Assembly: GCA_963787045.1 (NCBI GenBank)
Contig: CAWBBR010000020.1
Span: 1 to 64,000, forward strand
Length of the DNA stretch: 64,000 bases
Direction: 5' to 3'
DNA from: DATJGR01 sp963787045
Lineage (GTDB): Bacteria > Pseudomonadota > Gammaproteobacteria > Pseudomonadales > Azotimanducaceae
Shown: positions 27,646-37,728 of the stretch, piece by piece
Layout of the letters: every line of letters starts with the position of its first letter
How positions within the stretch are numbered: position 1 is the stretch's first letter
Translations under genes and position numbers: made by a program
The notes under the pieces: model-generated
The model's input: only the letters and a program-made list of their open reading frames with translations
Told to the model about the DNA's origin: nothing
The model's database searches: none

Positions 27646-28547
27646 CGATCGCGTCCTCCGTCACGGTGATGGAAGTCAGCCCGCGCGACGGGCTGCAGAA
27701 CGAGTCGGTGATCCTCTCGACCGAAGACAAACTGACGCTGATCCATCGCGCGCTCGCGGCCGGCTTTCGCCGCATCGAGGTCACGAGCTTCGTGCACCCG
27801 GCGCGCGTGCCGCAGATGGCCGATGCGGAAGCGGTGTGCAAAGGGCTGCCGCAGCGCGGCGACGTCACGTACGCCGGCTTGATATTGAACCGCCGCGGCT
27901 ACGACCGCGCACTCGCCACCGAGCGATTGCAGGAAGTCGGCATGGTGGTGCCGGCCACCGACACGTTCGGCTCGCGCAATCAGGGTCAGACGGTCGACGA
28001 GGCAGTAACGGTGGGGTGCGAAATTCTGCGCGACGCCGCGCGCCGGGGATTCCGCGCCACCGCGACGATTGCGGTGGCGTTCGGTTGCCCGTTCGAGGGC
28101 GATGTGGACACGCGGCGCGTGCTCGACATCGCGCTGCGGCTCGCCGACGCAGGCCCGGTCGAACTCGCGCTGGCGGATACGATCGGCGTCGGCGTGCCCG
28201 GCCAGGTGCTCGATCTGTTCGGCGCCTTACATCAGTCGTTGGGCGCGCTGCCGCTGCGCGCGCACTTCCACAATACGCGCAACACCGGCATCGCGAACGC
28301 GTTCGCCGCGCTGCAGGTCGGCGTAGAAACGCTCGACGCCAGCATCGGCGGCATCGGCGGTTGCCCGTTCGCGCCGAAAGCGACCGGCAACATCGGCACC
28401 GAGGATCTCATCTACATGCTCGACCGCATGAAAGTCGGCCACGACGGCGATCTCGATGCGGTGATCGAGACGGCGCACTGGCTCGGCGGCGTGCTCGGTA
28501 AAGAGTTGCCGGCAATGGTCAGCCGCGCCGGCGGATTCCCGTCGTGA
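27642..28547 (+). CDS. Hydroxymethylglutaryl-CoA lyase
   Basis: TIM-barrel lyase that splits HMG-CoA into acetyl-CoA and acetoacetate, the last step of leucine breakdown. Family marks: VSPRDGLQNES (metal and substrate loop), EVTSFVHPARVPQMAD, AFGCPFEG, the HFHNTRNTGIAN metal ligands, and the signature loop GGIGGCPFAPKATGNIGTEDL with the catalytic Cys. 301 residues, normal length, no frameshift. Coupled to glnS by a four-base overlap and to the next small gene by a one-base TGATG overlap. Citramalyl-CoA-type homologues share the fold, so substrate is likely but not certain. Confidence 0.92.
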   Translation: MTIASSVTVMEVSPRDGLQNESVILSTEDKLTLIHRALAAGFRRIEVTSFVHPARVPQMADAEAVCKGLPQRGDVTYAGLILNRRGYDRALATERLQEVGMVVPATDTFGSRNQGQTVDEAVTVGCEILRDAARRGFRATATIAVAFGCPFEGDVDTRRVLDIALRLADAGPVELALADTIGVGVPGQVLDLFGALHQSLGALPLRAHFHNTRNTGIANAFAALQVGVETLDASIGGIGGCPFAPKATGNIGTEDLIYMLDRMKVGHDGDLDAVIETAHWLGGVLGKELPAMVSRAGGFPS

Positions 28548-28756
28548 TGGGAGGCAGCGAAGCGTCGATCGTCTGGTCGGTGCTGTTCGGCGCGATCGGC
28601 GTCGGGTACTTCATCTACGGTCGCAAGCAACGAAGACTGGTGCCGTTCGTTTCCGGCATTGCGCTGATGGTCGTGCCGTACTTCATCGACGGTGCCGGGA
28701 CGATGGTCGCGATGTGCGTCGCGTTCATGGCGTTGCCGTACTTCGTGCAGCTGTAG
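28547..28756 (+). CDS. Small two-to-three-helix membrane protein
   Basis: 69 residues. Two or three hydrophobic helices (VWSVLFGAIGVGYFIYG; LVPFVSGIALMVVPYFI; MVAMCVAFMALPYFVQL) split by the basic loop GRKQRRL. The ATG at 28547 overlaps the lyase stop; a GTG at 28544 adds one residue. Similar small proteins are common in gammaproteobacteria with no known function. Cotranscription with glnS and HMG-CoA lyase looks certain. Confidence 0.72.
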   Translation: MGGSEASIVWSVLFGAIGVGYFIYGRKQRRLVPFVSGIALMVVPYFIDGAGTMVAMCVAFMALPYFVQL

Positions 28757-28827
28757 GGCGCCGCGGAACGCGGGTGGCGCGGATCGGGTTAGCATAGCCG
28801 GTCGATCCGCACACCGGAGGTTGAGCA

Positions 28828-29079
28828 ATGGAGTCCTGGGCCATCATCGCCATCGTCGCGATCCTCGCGTCGTTCATCGGCGACATCTACAAGCGGATGC
28901 TGAGCAACAAGAACGAGGTCGGCAGCCGCGTCGAGGCCGAACTCGGGCTCATTCGAGGTCGTCTCGAAAAGCTCGAAGGCACGCTCGAAAAGCGCGACAT
29001 CGTGCAGCGGCTGAACGCCCTCGAAGCGATCGTGACCGACGGCAAGTTCGAACTGAACCGGCAGATCGAAGGGCTATGA
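28828..29079 (+). CDS. PspB-like single-helix coiled-coil membrane protein
   Basis: 83 residues: one N-terminal membrane helix (WAIIAIVAILASFIGDIY), then a charged coiled coil (GLIRGRLEKLEGTLEKRD) ending RLNALEAIVTDGKFELNRQI. The layout and the LEAIVTD tail resemble phage-shock protein B and PspB-like envelope proteins, but no pspA or pspC lies nearby, so the name is only structural. A GGAGG ribosome site precedes the ATG at 28828. Its TGA overlaps the next ATG (ATGA). Confidence 0.7.
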   Translation: MESWAIIAIVAILASFIGDIYKRMLSNKNEVGSRVEAELGLIRGRLEKLEGTLEKRDIVQRLNALEAIVTDGKFELNRQIEGL

Positions 29080-30309
29080 CCGAGATCGTGAACGAGGTTG
29101 CGAACGAGGTTGTGAACGAAGCTGCGAACAACGGTCCGCTCGCCGATGTCCGCGTGCTCGAACTCGGTCAGCTGATCGCCGGGCCATTCTGCGGCCAGCT
29201 GCTCGGCGACATGGGCGCCGAGATCATCAAGCTGGAACCGCCGGGCGTCGGCGACGCGATGCGCGATTGGGGACGCGGCGTGCCGGTCTGGTGGAGCCTG
29301 ATCGCGCGCAACAAGAAGAGCGCCACGCTGAATCTGCGCGAGCCGCGCGGGCAACAGCTGCTGCGCGATCTCGTGGCACACGCCGACATCCTGATCGAGA
29401 ACTTCCGGCCCGGCACGATGGAGAAATGGGGGCTGGGCTATCCGGAACTCGCGGCGATCAATCGCGGCCTGATCATGGTGCGGGTCTCCGGCTTCGGTCA
29501 GACCGGACCGTACGCCGAACGCGCCGGCTACGGCTCCGTCGGCGAAGCGATGGGCGGCATCCGTTATCTCGCCGGCGATCCGGATCGCACCGCCGGTGCG
29601 CGTGGGACTGTCGATCGGCGACTCGCTGGCCGCGACGTTCGCGTGCGTCGGCGCGCTCGCGGCGCTGCATCATCGCGCGAACACCGGCGTCGGGCAGGTG
29701 GTCGATTCGGCGATCTACGAAGCGGTGCTCGCGATGATGGAATCGACGGTCCCCGAGTACACCGCCGGCGGGTTCATTCGCGAACGCAGCGGCGCGATTC
29801 TGCCGAAAACCGCGCCGTCGAACGTGTATCCGACGCGAACCGGCGAAATGATCGTGATGGGTGCAAATCAGGACTCGGTGTTCAGTCGCCTGTGCGACGC
29901 GATGGAGCGGCCGGAACTGGCGCGCGATGCGCGCTTCGTCGATCACGTCGCGCGCGGCGAGAATCAGGCCGAACTCGACGAGTTGATTTCGAGGTGGAGC
30001 GCCACGCTCGATGCCGAGCCGCTGTTGCAACGCCTCAACGACTTCGGCGTACCGGCCGGCCGCATCTATCGCGCGCCCGAAATGCTCGCCGATCCGCATT
30101 TCGCGGCGCGCCGTTCGATCGTCGACGTGCCGCACCCGCAGTTCGAGAACCTGAAGATGCAGGACGTGTTTCCGCGCATGTCCGCCACGCAAGGCAGCGT
30201 GCGCTGGCCGGGTCCGGCGCTCGGCGCGCACAACGACGAGGTCTACGGCGGACTGCTCGGCCTCGATCAGGCGACGCGCGCGGCGCTCGCGCGAGACGGC
30301 GTCATCTGA
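29076..30309 (+). CDS. Family III CoA-transferase (CaiB/BaiF type, one frameshift)
   Basis: About 411 residues. Moves CoA between organic acids without a ping-pong glutamate thioester. Family marks: DVRVLELGQLIAGPFCGQLLGDMGAEIIKLEPP, LNLREPRGQQLLRDL, LIENFRPGTMEKWGLGY, VSGFGQTGPYAERAGYGSVGEAMGG (all read in parts), and the C-terminal FGVPAGRIYRAPEMLADPHFAAR. A frameshift near 29593 splits it after YLAGDPDR; the frame resumes with VGLSIGDSLAATFACVGAL. The N-terminus carries a Glu/Asn/Val-rich imperfect repeat (EIVNEVANEVVNEAANN). Overlaps the PspB-like gene by four bases. Probably acts in dicarboxylic or branched acid breakdown with the HMG-CoA lyase; substrates unknown. Confidence 0.9.
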
Positions 30310-30311
30310 CG

Positions 30312-31268
30312 ATGGTGAGCCTCGACGACATCCGCGAGGCGCACGATCGGATCCGGCCGTATATCCGGTTCACCCCGGTTTTCACCTGCCGCGCCATAGA
30401 CGAGTTGTTGGGCGCCCAGGTCGCGTTCAAGTTCGAGAGTTTGCAGCGCGGCGGATCATTCAAGATCCGCGGCGCCTTGAACGCCGTGTTGTCGTTGACG
30501 GACGGCGAAGCAGAACTCGGCGTGGCGACGCATTCGTCCGGAAATCACGGCGCGGCGCTGGCGATCGCCGCCGGAATCCGCGGCATTCCGGCATACATCG
30601 TGGTGCCGTCGAACGCACCGCGCGTGAAGCGCGCAGCGATCGAAGGTTACGGCGGCATCGTGACGGAGTGCGCCGCCACCGTACCTGCGCGCGAGGCCGC
30701 GCTGGAAGAAGTGGTGCGGCGCACCGGCGCGCACTTCGTGCCGCCGTACGACGACGCGCGCATCGTGGCGGGACAAGGCACCGCGACCGTCGAGTTGCTC
30801 GAGCAGGCGCCCGATATCGAGCAGCTGTGGGTGCCGGTGGGCGGCGGCGGACTGGCGGCGGGCGCCGCAATCGCGGCGCGCGGCATCGACCCCGACGTCG
30901 ACGTGATCGCAGCGGAACCGTCGCGAGCCGACGACGCGTTCCGTTCGCTCGCCAACGGCCGACTCGAGCCGATGCGCAATCCGGCGACCATCGCCGACGG
31001 TCTGCGCACGCCGCTCGGCCAGATCAACTTCGACATTCTGTCGAGCCACCGCGTAACGGTGGAGCTCGCGAGCGAAAACGCGATCATCGCGGCAACGCGG
31101 CTGATGTACGAACGCATGAAGCTCGTGGTCGAACCGTCGGGTGCGGTGCCGTTGGCCGCGCTGATGGAAGCGCCGGCATCCCGGCGCGCGCCGCGCATCG
31201 GCGTCATCGTCTCCGGCGGTAACGTCGATCTGGACGCGCTGCTCTATGCCTTGAAGAGCGCCGGATAG
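30312..31268 (+). CDS. PLP-dependent serine/threonine dehydratase family enzyme
   Basis: 318 residues, fold type II PLP enzyme. The PLP-lysine is in RGGSFKIRGALNAV, the substrate loop is THSSGNHGAALA and the phosphate-binding glycine loop is PVGGGGLAAGAA. It has no C-terminal ACT regulatory domain, so it resembles catabolic threonine dehydratases, serine racemases or hydroxyaspartate ammonia-lyases rather than biosynthetic IlvA. It starts two bases after the CoA-transferase stop and ends the glnS operon. Expected to deaminate a hydroxy-amino acid to a 2-oxo acid; the exact substrate is not readable. Confidence 0.9.
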   Translation: MVSLDDIREAHDRIRPYIRFTPVFTCRAIDELLGAQVAFKFESLQRGGSFKIRGALNAVLSLTDGEAELGVATHSSGNHGAALAIAAGIRGIPAYIVVPSNAPRVKRAAIEGYGGIVTECAATVPAREAALEEVVRRTGAHFVPPYDDARIVAGQGTATVELLEQAPDIEQLWVPVGGGGLAAGAAIAARGIDPDVDVIAAEPSRADDAFRSLANGRLEPMRNPATIADGLRTPLGQINFDILSSHRVTVELASENAIIAATRLMYERMKLVVEPSGAVPLAALMEAPASRRAPRIGVIVSGGNVDLDALLYALKSAG

Positions 31269-31271
31269 GCG

Positions 31272-32773
31272 TCAGCGCTCGCGCGTGTTCACGCCATCGA
31301 GCGGATAGATCGGGCGGCGCACCTTCTTGAAGTCGAGTTCGGAGTAATCCGACGTGCAGACGCCGACGCCCGCGCATTCGACGACGGCGCGCGCGAGCTT
31401 CTTGAAACCGACCCGATAGTGGATGCGGCTCTTCAGCATCAGGTACTTTCGACGCGCCGGATCGATGCCGACCGAGGTGAAACAGCCGGGATCGAACGGT
31501 TCGATGTGGCGCGAGATCACCACGATGTCGACGCTGCCTACCGACAGCACGACAGCGGTGCCCATGCGCATCGTCAGTCCGCGCGACATCGCAACGGTGG
31601 CCGGAAACGCGCCGTCGGAAATCAGTTTGACGCGGCCCGTGACGGTCAACGGCCGGCTCTGCCGTTCGATCGACGGCATCGCCTGTTTGCCCCCCAGCGA
31701 AATCGTTACCTTGCCGCCGACGCCCGCGCGCACCATTTCCTGTACCGCGTCTGGATCGAAGATGCCGAAAACGGCCACGTCTTCGAGACCCTGGCGCAGG
31801 ATTTCGGCGAGCACTTCGGTGGTGTCCATCGTTCCGCCGGACGCGGTGTTGTCGTAGTGATCGAGCAGCACGCACCGGCCCGTCTCCCGGTGCGGCGCCG
31901 AGCGCTTTCGCGCGCGCGACTGAATCGGTCAACGGCTCCGGCCGATACACGAACGCGGCGCGCTCGTTCCACGCGCGGTCCAGCAGTTCGTCGCGCCAGA
32001 TCTCGGCCTGGCGTTTGTCGCCGTCGGTGACCACGACCACCGACAACCCGGCCTGCTCGATGTCGGCGTGCGGAAATCCGGTGAACAGACTGACGGCCAA
32101 CGCGCCTTCTCGCTCCATCTCGCGTGCGCGCGCCTGCAGTTGTGCGTTCGGAAAGTCGTCGGTGCCCTGGCGCATCACGTGCGGCAGCATCGGCGCGTTG
32201 CCCCACACCATCGTCGGCGTCGCTTCGCCCGCGATCATCTTCAGCAGCGCGCGACCGGCGCGTTGCGCGGTTTCGTCCATGTCGATGTGCGGGTAAGTCT
32301 GGTACCCCGCGATCACGTCGGCGCGCGCGACCATTTCCGGATAGAGGTTCGCGTGCATGTCGAGCGCCACCGCGATCGGCACCTTCGGCGCAACTGCGCG
32401 TATGCGGCGCAACAGCTCGCCTTCACCGTCGTCGTAAGTCCTGGTCGCCATCGCGCCGTGCAGGTCGAGCATGATCGCGTCGCATCCTTGCTGCGGCGGC
32501 GGTGACGATCTTCTGCGCGATGTATTCGAACGCAGCGTCCTCGACGCGCCCGCTCGGCGGCGCGCCGGCCGCGATCGGCAGAATGATCTGCGCGCCGACC
32601 GACTCGCACACCGCGATGAATCCGCCGAGTCCGGTCGCCGTGCCGCGAAACGTCGCGATTGCGCCGTCGCCTTCCTGCGGAACGGTCGCGCCGTGCGAAA
32701 AGCGGGCGAGGTCGGTGACCACCGGCGAGAACGTATTCGTTTCGTGGCTCATTTCGGCGACGATGATGCGCAT
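31272..32773 (-). CDS. M81 (MlrC/microcystinase C) family metallopeptidase (two frameshifts)
   Basis: About 500 residues, a DUF1485/M81 zinc enzyme. It starts MRIIVAEMSHETNTFSP, typical of the family. Likely zinc ligands are in MLDLHGAMATRTYDDGEGELL and VALDMHANLYPEM, and the C-terminal domain has VVLLDHYDNTASGG-like (read LLDHYDNTASGG) and VDIVVISRHIEPFDPGCFTSVGIDP. Frameshifts lie near 32490 and 31885. MlrC finishes microcystin breakdown in sphingomonads, but most family members occur in amidohydrolase or peptide-uptake settings. Here it lies between a PLP dehydratase (convergent) and a divergent POT peptide transporter, consistent with peptide or amide use. Confidence 0.88.
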
Positions 32774-32894
32774 GATTCGGAAGCGGCTCCCCTGATGACG
32801 ACGGCGCATTCTAGCGGCATTCGCCGCGATGTGGTCGGCGGTCTCGGTGTCGCGCCAACGAATCTGCTACGCTGCGTCGCATGCACGGAGCAGG

Positions 32895-34456
32895 ATGGTC
32901 TCGATGAGTGAGGCAGTAGCGGCGGCGCCGGGAACGATGCTCGGCCAACCGCGCGGATTGTGGTTGCTGTTCTTCGTCGAGATGTGGGAGCGCTTCAGCT
33001 TCTACGGTATGCGGGCGCTGCTGATTTTCTATCTGACGCAGCATTTCCTGTTCGGCGACTCGGCCGCGTCGGCGATCTACGCGAGTTACGGGTCGCTCGT
33101 GTATCTGATGCCGTTGCTCGGCGGTCTCATCGCCGATCGCTATCTCGGTTTTCGAAAGGCAGTCAGTTTCGGTGCAGTGCTGCTGTGCATCGGTCATTTC
33201 GGCATGGCGATCGAGGGCGATGCCGCGCATGTGACCGCCGACGGCGTTGCGCGCGATCCCGTTTCGTTGCAGATCTTCTACGCGTCGCTCGCGTTCATCA
33301 TCATCGGCGTCGGCTTCCTCAAGCCGAACATCTCGAGCATCGTCGGCCAGTTGTACGGTAAGGACGATCCCCGCCGCGACGGCGGCTTCACATACTTCTA
33401 TATGGGCATCAACCTCGGCGCGATGCTGGCGTCGTCGATCGTCGGCTATCTCGGACAGACGTTCGGCTGGGCTTACGGCTTCGGCCTCGCGGGCGTCGGC
33501 ATGCTCGCCGGTCTGATCACGTTCCGGCGCGGCATCCACCTGCTCGGTGATGCGGGTTTGCCCACCGATTCGAAACGGCTGACGGAGGTCGTCGCGGTGG
33601 GGCTCACGCGCGAGCGATTGATCTATCTCGCGAGTCTCGTCGGCATCGTGGTGGCGTGGCAGCTCGTGCAGTCACACGAAGTCGTCGGCGTGCTGTTGTT
33701 GGTCGCCGCCGCGGTGACCGTCGTCGGCGTCGTGGGGTTCGCGGTGTTGCGTCTGCCGCCGGTCGAGCGCGATCGCATGCTGGTAGTGCTGTTTCTCACG
33801 GCGGTGTCGGTGGTGTTCTGGGCGTTCTTCGAGCAAGCGGGCAGTTCGATGAATTTGTTCGCGGAGCGCAATGTCGACCGGCATCTGCTCGGGTTCGACG
33901 TTCAGGCGACGCAGTTCCAGTCGTTGAACCCCGCCTTCATTCTGTTGTTGGGGCCGGTGTTTTCGATGTTGTGGGTCGTGCTCGCGCGTCGCGGCTTCGA
34001 GCCGAGCACGCCGGCGAAGTTCGGGCTCGGCGTGCTGCAGGTGGGGCTTGGTTTTGCCGCGCTGGTTTACGGCGCGCAACAGGCGGACTCGAGCGGATTC
34101 GTCGCGGCCGGCTGGCTGGCGCTCGCGTATCTGCTGCACACGACCGGCGAGCTGTGCCTGTCGCCGGTCGGCCTGTCCATGGTCACGAAGCTGTCGGTGC
34201 CGCGCGTGGTCGGGTTGATGATGGGCGTGTGGTTCCTCTCCAGCGCGTTCTCGCACTATGTCGCCGGACTCATCGCGGCCGGGGCGAGCGCGAACGAAAC
34301 GCCCGGCGCCACGGTCGGCGGCACCGAATCGCTGGCGATCTACGTCGCGACGTTCGGTTCGGTCGCGTGGGTCGCGGTCGTGGTCGGTGTCGTCGTGCTG
34401 CTGCTGTCGCCGCTGGTGCGCCGCTTCATGCACGAGTCGGACGCGGGGAGCGCTGA
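32895..34456 (+). CDS. POT/PTR family proton-dependent peptide transporter
   Basis: About 520 residues, major facilitator fold with around 14 helices. Bacterial POT marks are clear: FFVEMWERFSFYGMRALLIFYL (the ExxER-like proton site) and FTYFYMGINLGAMLASSIVGYLG (PTR2 signature, read in parts). It also has FWAFFEQAGSSMNLFAERN. Expected to import di- and tripeptides with protons. The ATG at 32895 or 32904 may be used. The frame runs on past 34456 into the next gene; a shift in the GGGG run near 34445 would give the natural stop TGA at 34454, overlapping the Nudix ATG. The divergent M81 peptidase suggests a joint peptide-use module. Confidence 0.9.
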
Positions 34457-34878
34457 TGGCGCGCCCGGTGTGGGTCGAATACAAAACCGCGCGCTGCATT
34501 CTGTGGTCCGGCGATCGGTTCTTGCTGGCCGTGCACCACAGCTATCTGCCGCTCGCCCGCGGCCGCTGGGGATTGCCGGGTGGACGCATCGAGGTCGGTG
34601 AGACGGCCGAAGCGGCGGCGCGACGCGAAGTCAGCGAGGAACTCGGCCTGGAACTCGGCGATCTGCTCGATTGCGGCGACTACCGCTACAAAGGCGCGCG
34701 GCACAAGGTATTCGGTACGCGATTCGACGGGACGATCGGCTCGTTCGATCACAACGAGATCGAGCGGATCGGCTGGCACAGCCTCGACGATGTCGCGCAG
34801 TTCGCACGCAGCGGTCGGCTGCACGCCGGATACGAACACGACGCGATCCACGCATTCCTGAAGCGAATCGCGGCCTGA
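34456..34878 (+). CDS. Nudix hydrolase
   Basis: 140 residues. Complete Nudix box GGRIEVGETAEAAARREVSEELGL (residues 38-61; GX5EX7REUXEELGU). Starts with a beta-strand ARPVWVEYKTARCILWSG and ends in an SLDDVAQFARSG helix typical of small NUDIX enzymes. Hydrolyses a nucleoside diphosphate linked to another group; substrate not predictable. The ATG at 34456 overlaps the presumed stop of the peptide transporter, so the two are coupled. Confidence 0.88.
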   Translation: MARPVWVEYKTARCILWSGDRFLLAVHHSYLPLARGRWGLPGGRIEVGETAEAAARREVSEELGLELGDLLDCGDYRYKGARHKVFGTRFDGTIGSFDHNEIERIGWHSLDDVAQFARSGRLHAGYEHDAIHAFLKRIAA

Positions 34879-34882
34879 TCGG

Positions 34883-35128
34883 CTACCAGACGCGCGCGTC
34901 CGCGTCCTCGCGACATACCCTCACGAGACCGACCCGGAGACTGCTGTAGTCGGCATTGGAATTGCCGCGGTACAGCACGCGATGCTCGGCGATGCATTCG
35001 GAAAAGAGCCGTTTTTCCTGCTCGCGCTTCATGTCGGCGAGGGTCACCGCAGGCGGGGGATGCGACTGACATCCGATCGTCACCGCGGTGATCAGCGCGA
35101 GAGGGACCGAAGCGGCCTTTCGATGCAT
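34883..35128 (-). CDS. Small putative lipoprotein
   Basis: About 81 residues from the Met at 35128. N-terminal basic MHRKAAS, hydrophobic core VPLALITAVTIGC, and the lipobox-like TIGC whose Cys would be lipidated, then QSHPPPA. The rest is charged and helical (DMKREQEKRLFSECIAEHRVLY) with two further Cys residues. The family is unknown to me. An upstream in-frame Met at 35152 would put extra charged residues before the signal and is less likely. Confidence 0.62.
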   Translation of the reverse strand: MHRKAASVPLALITAVTIGCQSHPPPAVTLADMKREQEKRLFSECIAEHRVLYRGNSNADYSSLRVGLVRVCREDADARVW

Positions 35129-35377
35129 GTGCCTTCCTCCCCAGAAAGACACTGCGAGTGAGCGCTCCGCTCCCGATCCTGTCCAATTCCTTTAGGGAAT
35201 TGCCGCAGGGCGGCTATAGGCGCGGATCGACCAAGACCTTGATCTCGCTCAGGAGCCTCCGACAGCCGCTCGCATGCGTCGCCCATCTGCTGCAACGACA
35301 CGGTGGTGCAACGCGGCACATCGGATCCGGGTGACGAGTCCGACCGGCATCGACGTATCCCCCGATCGTGATTTACC

Positions 35378-35383
35378 TATAAT
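35378..35383 (+). promoter_or_regulatory. Possible -10 box (TATAAT) upstream of the DsbA-family gene
   Basis: A consensus TATAAT stands 30 bases before the ATG at 35413. No convincing -35 is seen at 16-18 bases upstream (GTATCC region). The 35129-35412 gap otherwise holds only the upstream region of the lipoprotein gene. Confidence 0.4.
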
Positions 35384-35412
35384 CCCGGCATTCGCCGCAC
35401 GAGACCACCCAC

Positions 35413-36064
35413 ATGTTCATCGACGTCGTTTCCGATCTGATCTGCCCGTGGTGCTTCATCGGCAAGCGACGCCTCGACCAGGTGCTCGCGTCGCCGGCCG
35501 GCGCGGATGTGATCCCCCGTTGGCGGCCGTTTCAGCTGTATCCGCAATTGCCGATGGAAGGTCTCGACCGCGCGACGTTCATGCGCGCCGATTCGGTGAA
35601 GACGCGGCGAACCGCGGCACGCCGCAGGTGATTCTCGACGAAGCGCGCGGCGCTGGCATCGAACTGAACTACGGCGCGGTCACGCGCGTGCCGAATACGC
35701 TGCACGGCCATCGGCTCATCGACTGGGTCGGCCCCGGCCCGCAACAGCACGCGCTGATGGATACGCTGTTTCGCTATTACTTCTGCGAGGGGCGCGACCT
35801 CGGCGATCTCGACGTTCTGGTTGCGGCCGCGGCGTCGGTCGGCGTAGATCGGGACGCAGCAGAGACGATGCTGCGCGGCGATGCCGGCGTAGACGAAGTG
35901 CGCACGCTGGTACAGGACGCCTACGACGCCGGCGTCACCGGCGTGCCGTGTTTCGTGTTGCCGACCGGCTATGCCATTCCGGGTGCGCAGTCGGTGGAAA
36001 CGCTGACGCGATTCATCGAACGCGCGCGCGAGCTGGAACAGGCCAGCGCGAGCAACAGGCCTAA
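35413..36064 (+). CDS. DsbA-family 2-hydroxychromene isomerase/FrnE-like oxidoreductase (frameshifted)
   Basis: About 215 residues, thioredoxin fold with a helical insertion. The start MFIDVVSDLICPWCFIGKRRLDQVL carries the CPWC active site followed by FIGK, diagnostic of the FrnE/DsbA-like cytosolic family. The middle has the helical domain and the C-terminal end GVTGVPCFVLPTGYAIPGAQSVE has the cis-Pro loop. No signal peptide. Frameshifts lie near 35605 and near 36040. The true stop is uncertain; the most natural one is TAA at 36062-36064. Probably a cytoplasmic dithiol oxidoreductase or a glutathione-type isomerase; the GST two genes downstream supports thiol chemistry. Confidence 0.82.
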
Positions 36065-36087
36065 CGATTCAGACGAAGGGGGAAGCA

Positions 36088-37728
36088 ATGAAAGGGTTAC
36101 AGGTCATCGCGGAGATCCTGAAGCGGGAAGGCGTGGAATTCATCGCGTGCTATCCGCACAACGATCTGATCGAAGCGTGCGCGCAGGTCGGCATCCGCCC
36201 GATCATGTGCCGTCAGGAGCGGGTCGGCATCGCGATCGCCGACGGTTTCAGCCGCGCCACGAACGGCAAACGGATCGGCGTGTTCGTGTGCCAGCAGGGC
36301 CCGGGCGCAGAGAACGCGTTCACCGGCGTCGCGCAAGCGTTCACCGACAACGTGCCGATTCTGGTGCTGCCGGCCGGCGAAGCGACGCAGCGGCAAGGCA
36401 TCTCGCCGGTGTTCAGCTCGTACGACAACTACGGCCACATCACGAAGTGGCGCGCGTTCGTCTCCGACGTCAACCGCATTGCGCCGACGCTGCGTCACGC
36501 GTTCTATCGGTTGCGCACGGGCCGCGGCGGACCGGTGTTGGTCGAGACGGCGGTCGACGCGATGGCGGCGGAACTCAAAGGCGAACTCGATTACGTGCCG
36601 GTGAAAGGTTCGCGATCCGGCCCGGATCAGGTCGCGGTACGCGAAGCGGTCGACGCGCTGCTGGCGGCGAAACAGCCGGTGGTGTTCGCCGGGCAGGGCG
36701 TGTTGTTCGCCGAGGCGAGCGCCGAACTCGTGCGCTTCGCCGAAATGCTCGACATCCCGGTCACCACGACGATGCCGGGCAAAAGCGCGTTCCCCGAACA
36801 GCATCCGTTGTCGCTGGGCGCATCCGCGATCACCAAACCCGAACACATGATGCAGTTCCTGAACGCAGCCGACGTCGTGTTCGGCATCGGCACGAGTTTT
36901 ACGCGCACGATGTACGGCACGAACGTGCCCGGCACGAAGACATTGATCCAGGCGACGAACAGCGAAGCGGACATCAACAAGGATTACCCGATCCAGCACG
37001 CGCTCGTTGGCGACGCGAAGCTGACGCTCGAAGCGTTGATCGCGGAACTCGGCCGGCGCGGCATCAATCGTGGCCCCGGCGCGGTCGCCGAGCGTGTGGC
37101 CGGTGCGAAGAAGACATTCCTTGCGAAGTGGAAAGGCGAGTTCACGTCGGACGAAGTGCCGATCAACCAGTACCGCATCGTCGCCGATCTGATGAAGCGG
37201 CTCGATCCGGCGAAAACGATCATCACGCACGACGCCGGCACGCCGCGCGAACAGGTCATCTCGTTCTGGGAAGCGACCGTGCCGCGCGGCTACATCGGCT
37301 GGGGCAAAACGACGCAGCTCGGCTTCGGCCTGGGCGCGATCATGGGCGCAAAACTCGCCGAGCCGGACAAGGTGTGCGTGAACATCATGGGCGACTCGGC
37401 GATCGGCATGGTCGGCATGGACATCGAAACCGCCGTGCGCAACAAGATCGGCATCATCACGGTGATCTTCAACAACGGCATCATGGCGATCGAGACGCCG
37501 TCGCTGAAACACGCGCACGCGACGTACGGCGCGAATTTCCAGGGCGGCAACTACGCGCAACTGGCCGATGCGCTGGGTGCGTGGTCGAAGCGCGTCGAAA
37601 AACCCGGTGATTTCCTGCCGGCGCTCGATCAGGCGCTCGCCGCGACGAACGAAGGCCGGCCCGCGGTGATCGAGTGCATCGTGAAGGCCGGCTACGTCTG
37701 GCCGGGCCGCGGCGAACCGCGCGCGTGA
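36088..37728 (+). CDS. Thiamine pyrophosphate-dependent enzyme, acetolactate synthase-like
   Basis: 546 residues with the three-domain ThDP layout. The N-terminal PYR domain has the activating Glu in CRQERVGIAIADGFSRAT. The central domain is a Rossmann-like FAD/CoA-type fold. The C-terminal PP domain has the ThDP magnesium motif MGDSAIGMVGMDIETA...IFNNG (GDS instead of GDG). The GGAAG ribosome site precedes the ATG. Relatives include acetolactate synthases, benzoylformate decarboxylases, oxalyl-CoA decarboxylases and poorly studied catabolic members; the regulatory subunit of ALS is absent here, so a catabolic carboligase or decarboxylase is likelier. No frameshift. Confidence 0.9.
   Translation: MKGLQVIAEILKREGVEFIACYPHNDLIEACAQVGIRPIMCRQERVGIAIADGFSRATNGKRIGVFVCQQGPGAENAFTGVAQAFTDNVPILVLPAGEATQRQGISPVFSSYDNYGHITKWRAFVSDVNRIAPTLRHAFYRLRTGRGGPVLVETAVDAMAAELKGELDYVPVKGSRSGPDQVAVREAVDALLAAKQPVVFAGQGVLFAEASAELVRFAEMLDIPVTTTMPGKSAFPEQHPLSLGASAITKPEHMMQFLNAADVVFGIGTSFTRTMYGTNVPGTKTLIQATNSEADINKDYPIQHALVGDAKLTLEALIAELGRRGINRGPGAVAERVAGAKKTFLAKWKGEFTSDEVPINQYRIVADLMKRLDPAKTIITHDAGTPREQVISFWEATVPRGYIGWGKTTQLGFGLGAIMGAKLAEPDKVCVNIMGDSAIGMVGMDIETAVRNKIGIITVIFNNGIMAIETPSLKHAHATYGANFQGGNYAQLADALGAWSKRVEKPGDFLPALDQALAATNEGRPAVIECIVKAGYVWPGRGEPRA

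Noticed and set aside
25832..28501. An apparent 889-residue fusion of glnS with downstream sequence
   Set aside because: After about residue 590 the frame is no longer coding; the correct frame carries HMG-CoA lyase. It comes from the glnS frameshift near 27600.
35274..37610. An apparent 778-residue fusion running through the DsbA-family and ThDP genes
   Set aside because: The ThDP enzyme is intact in another frame from 36088, so the long frame is only a shadow after the end of the DsbA-family gene.
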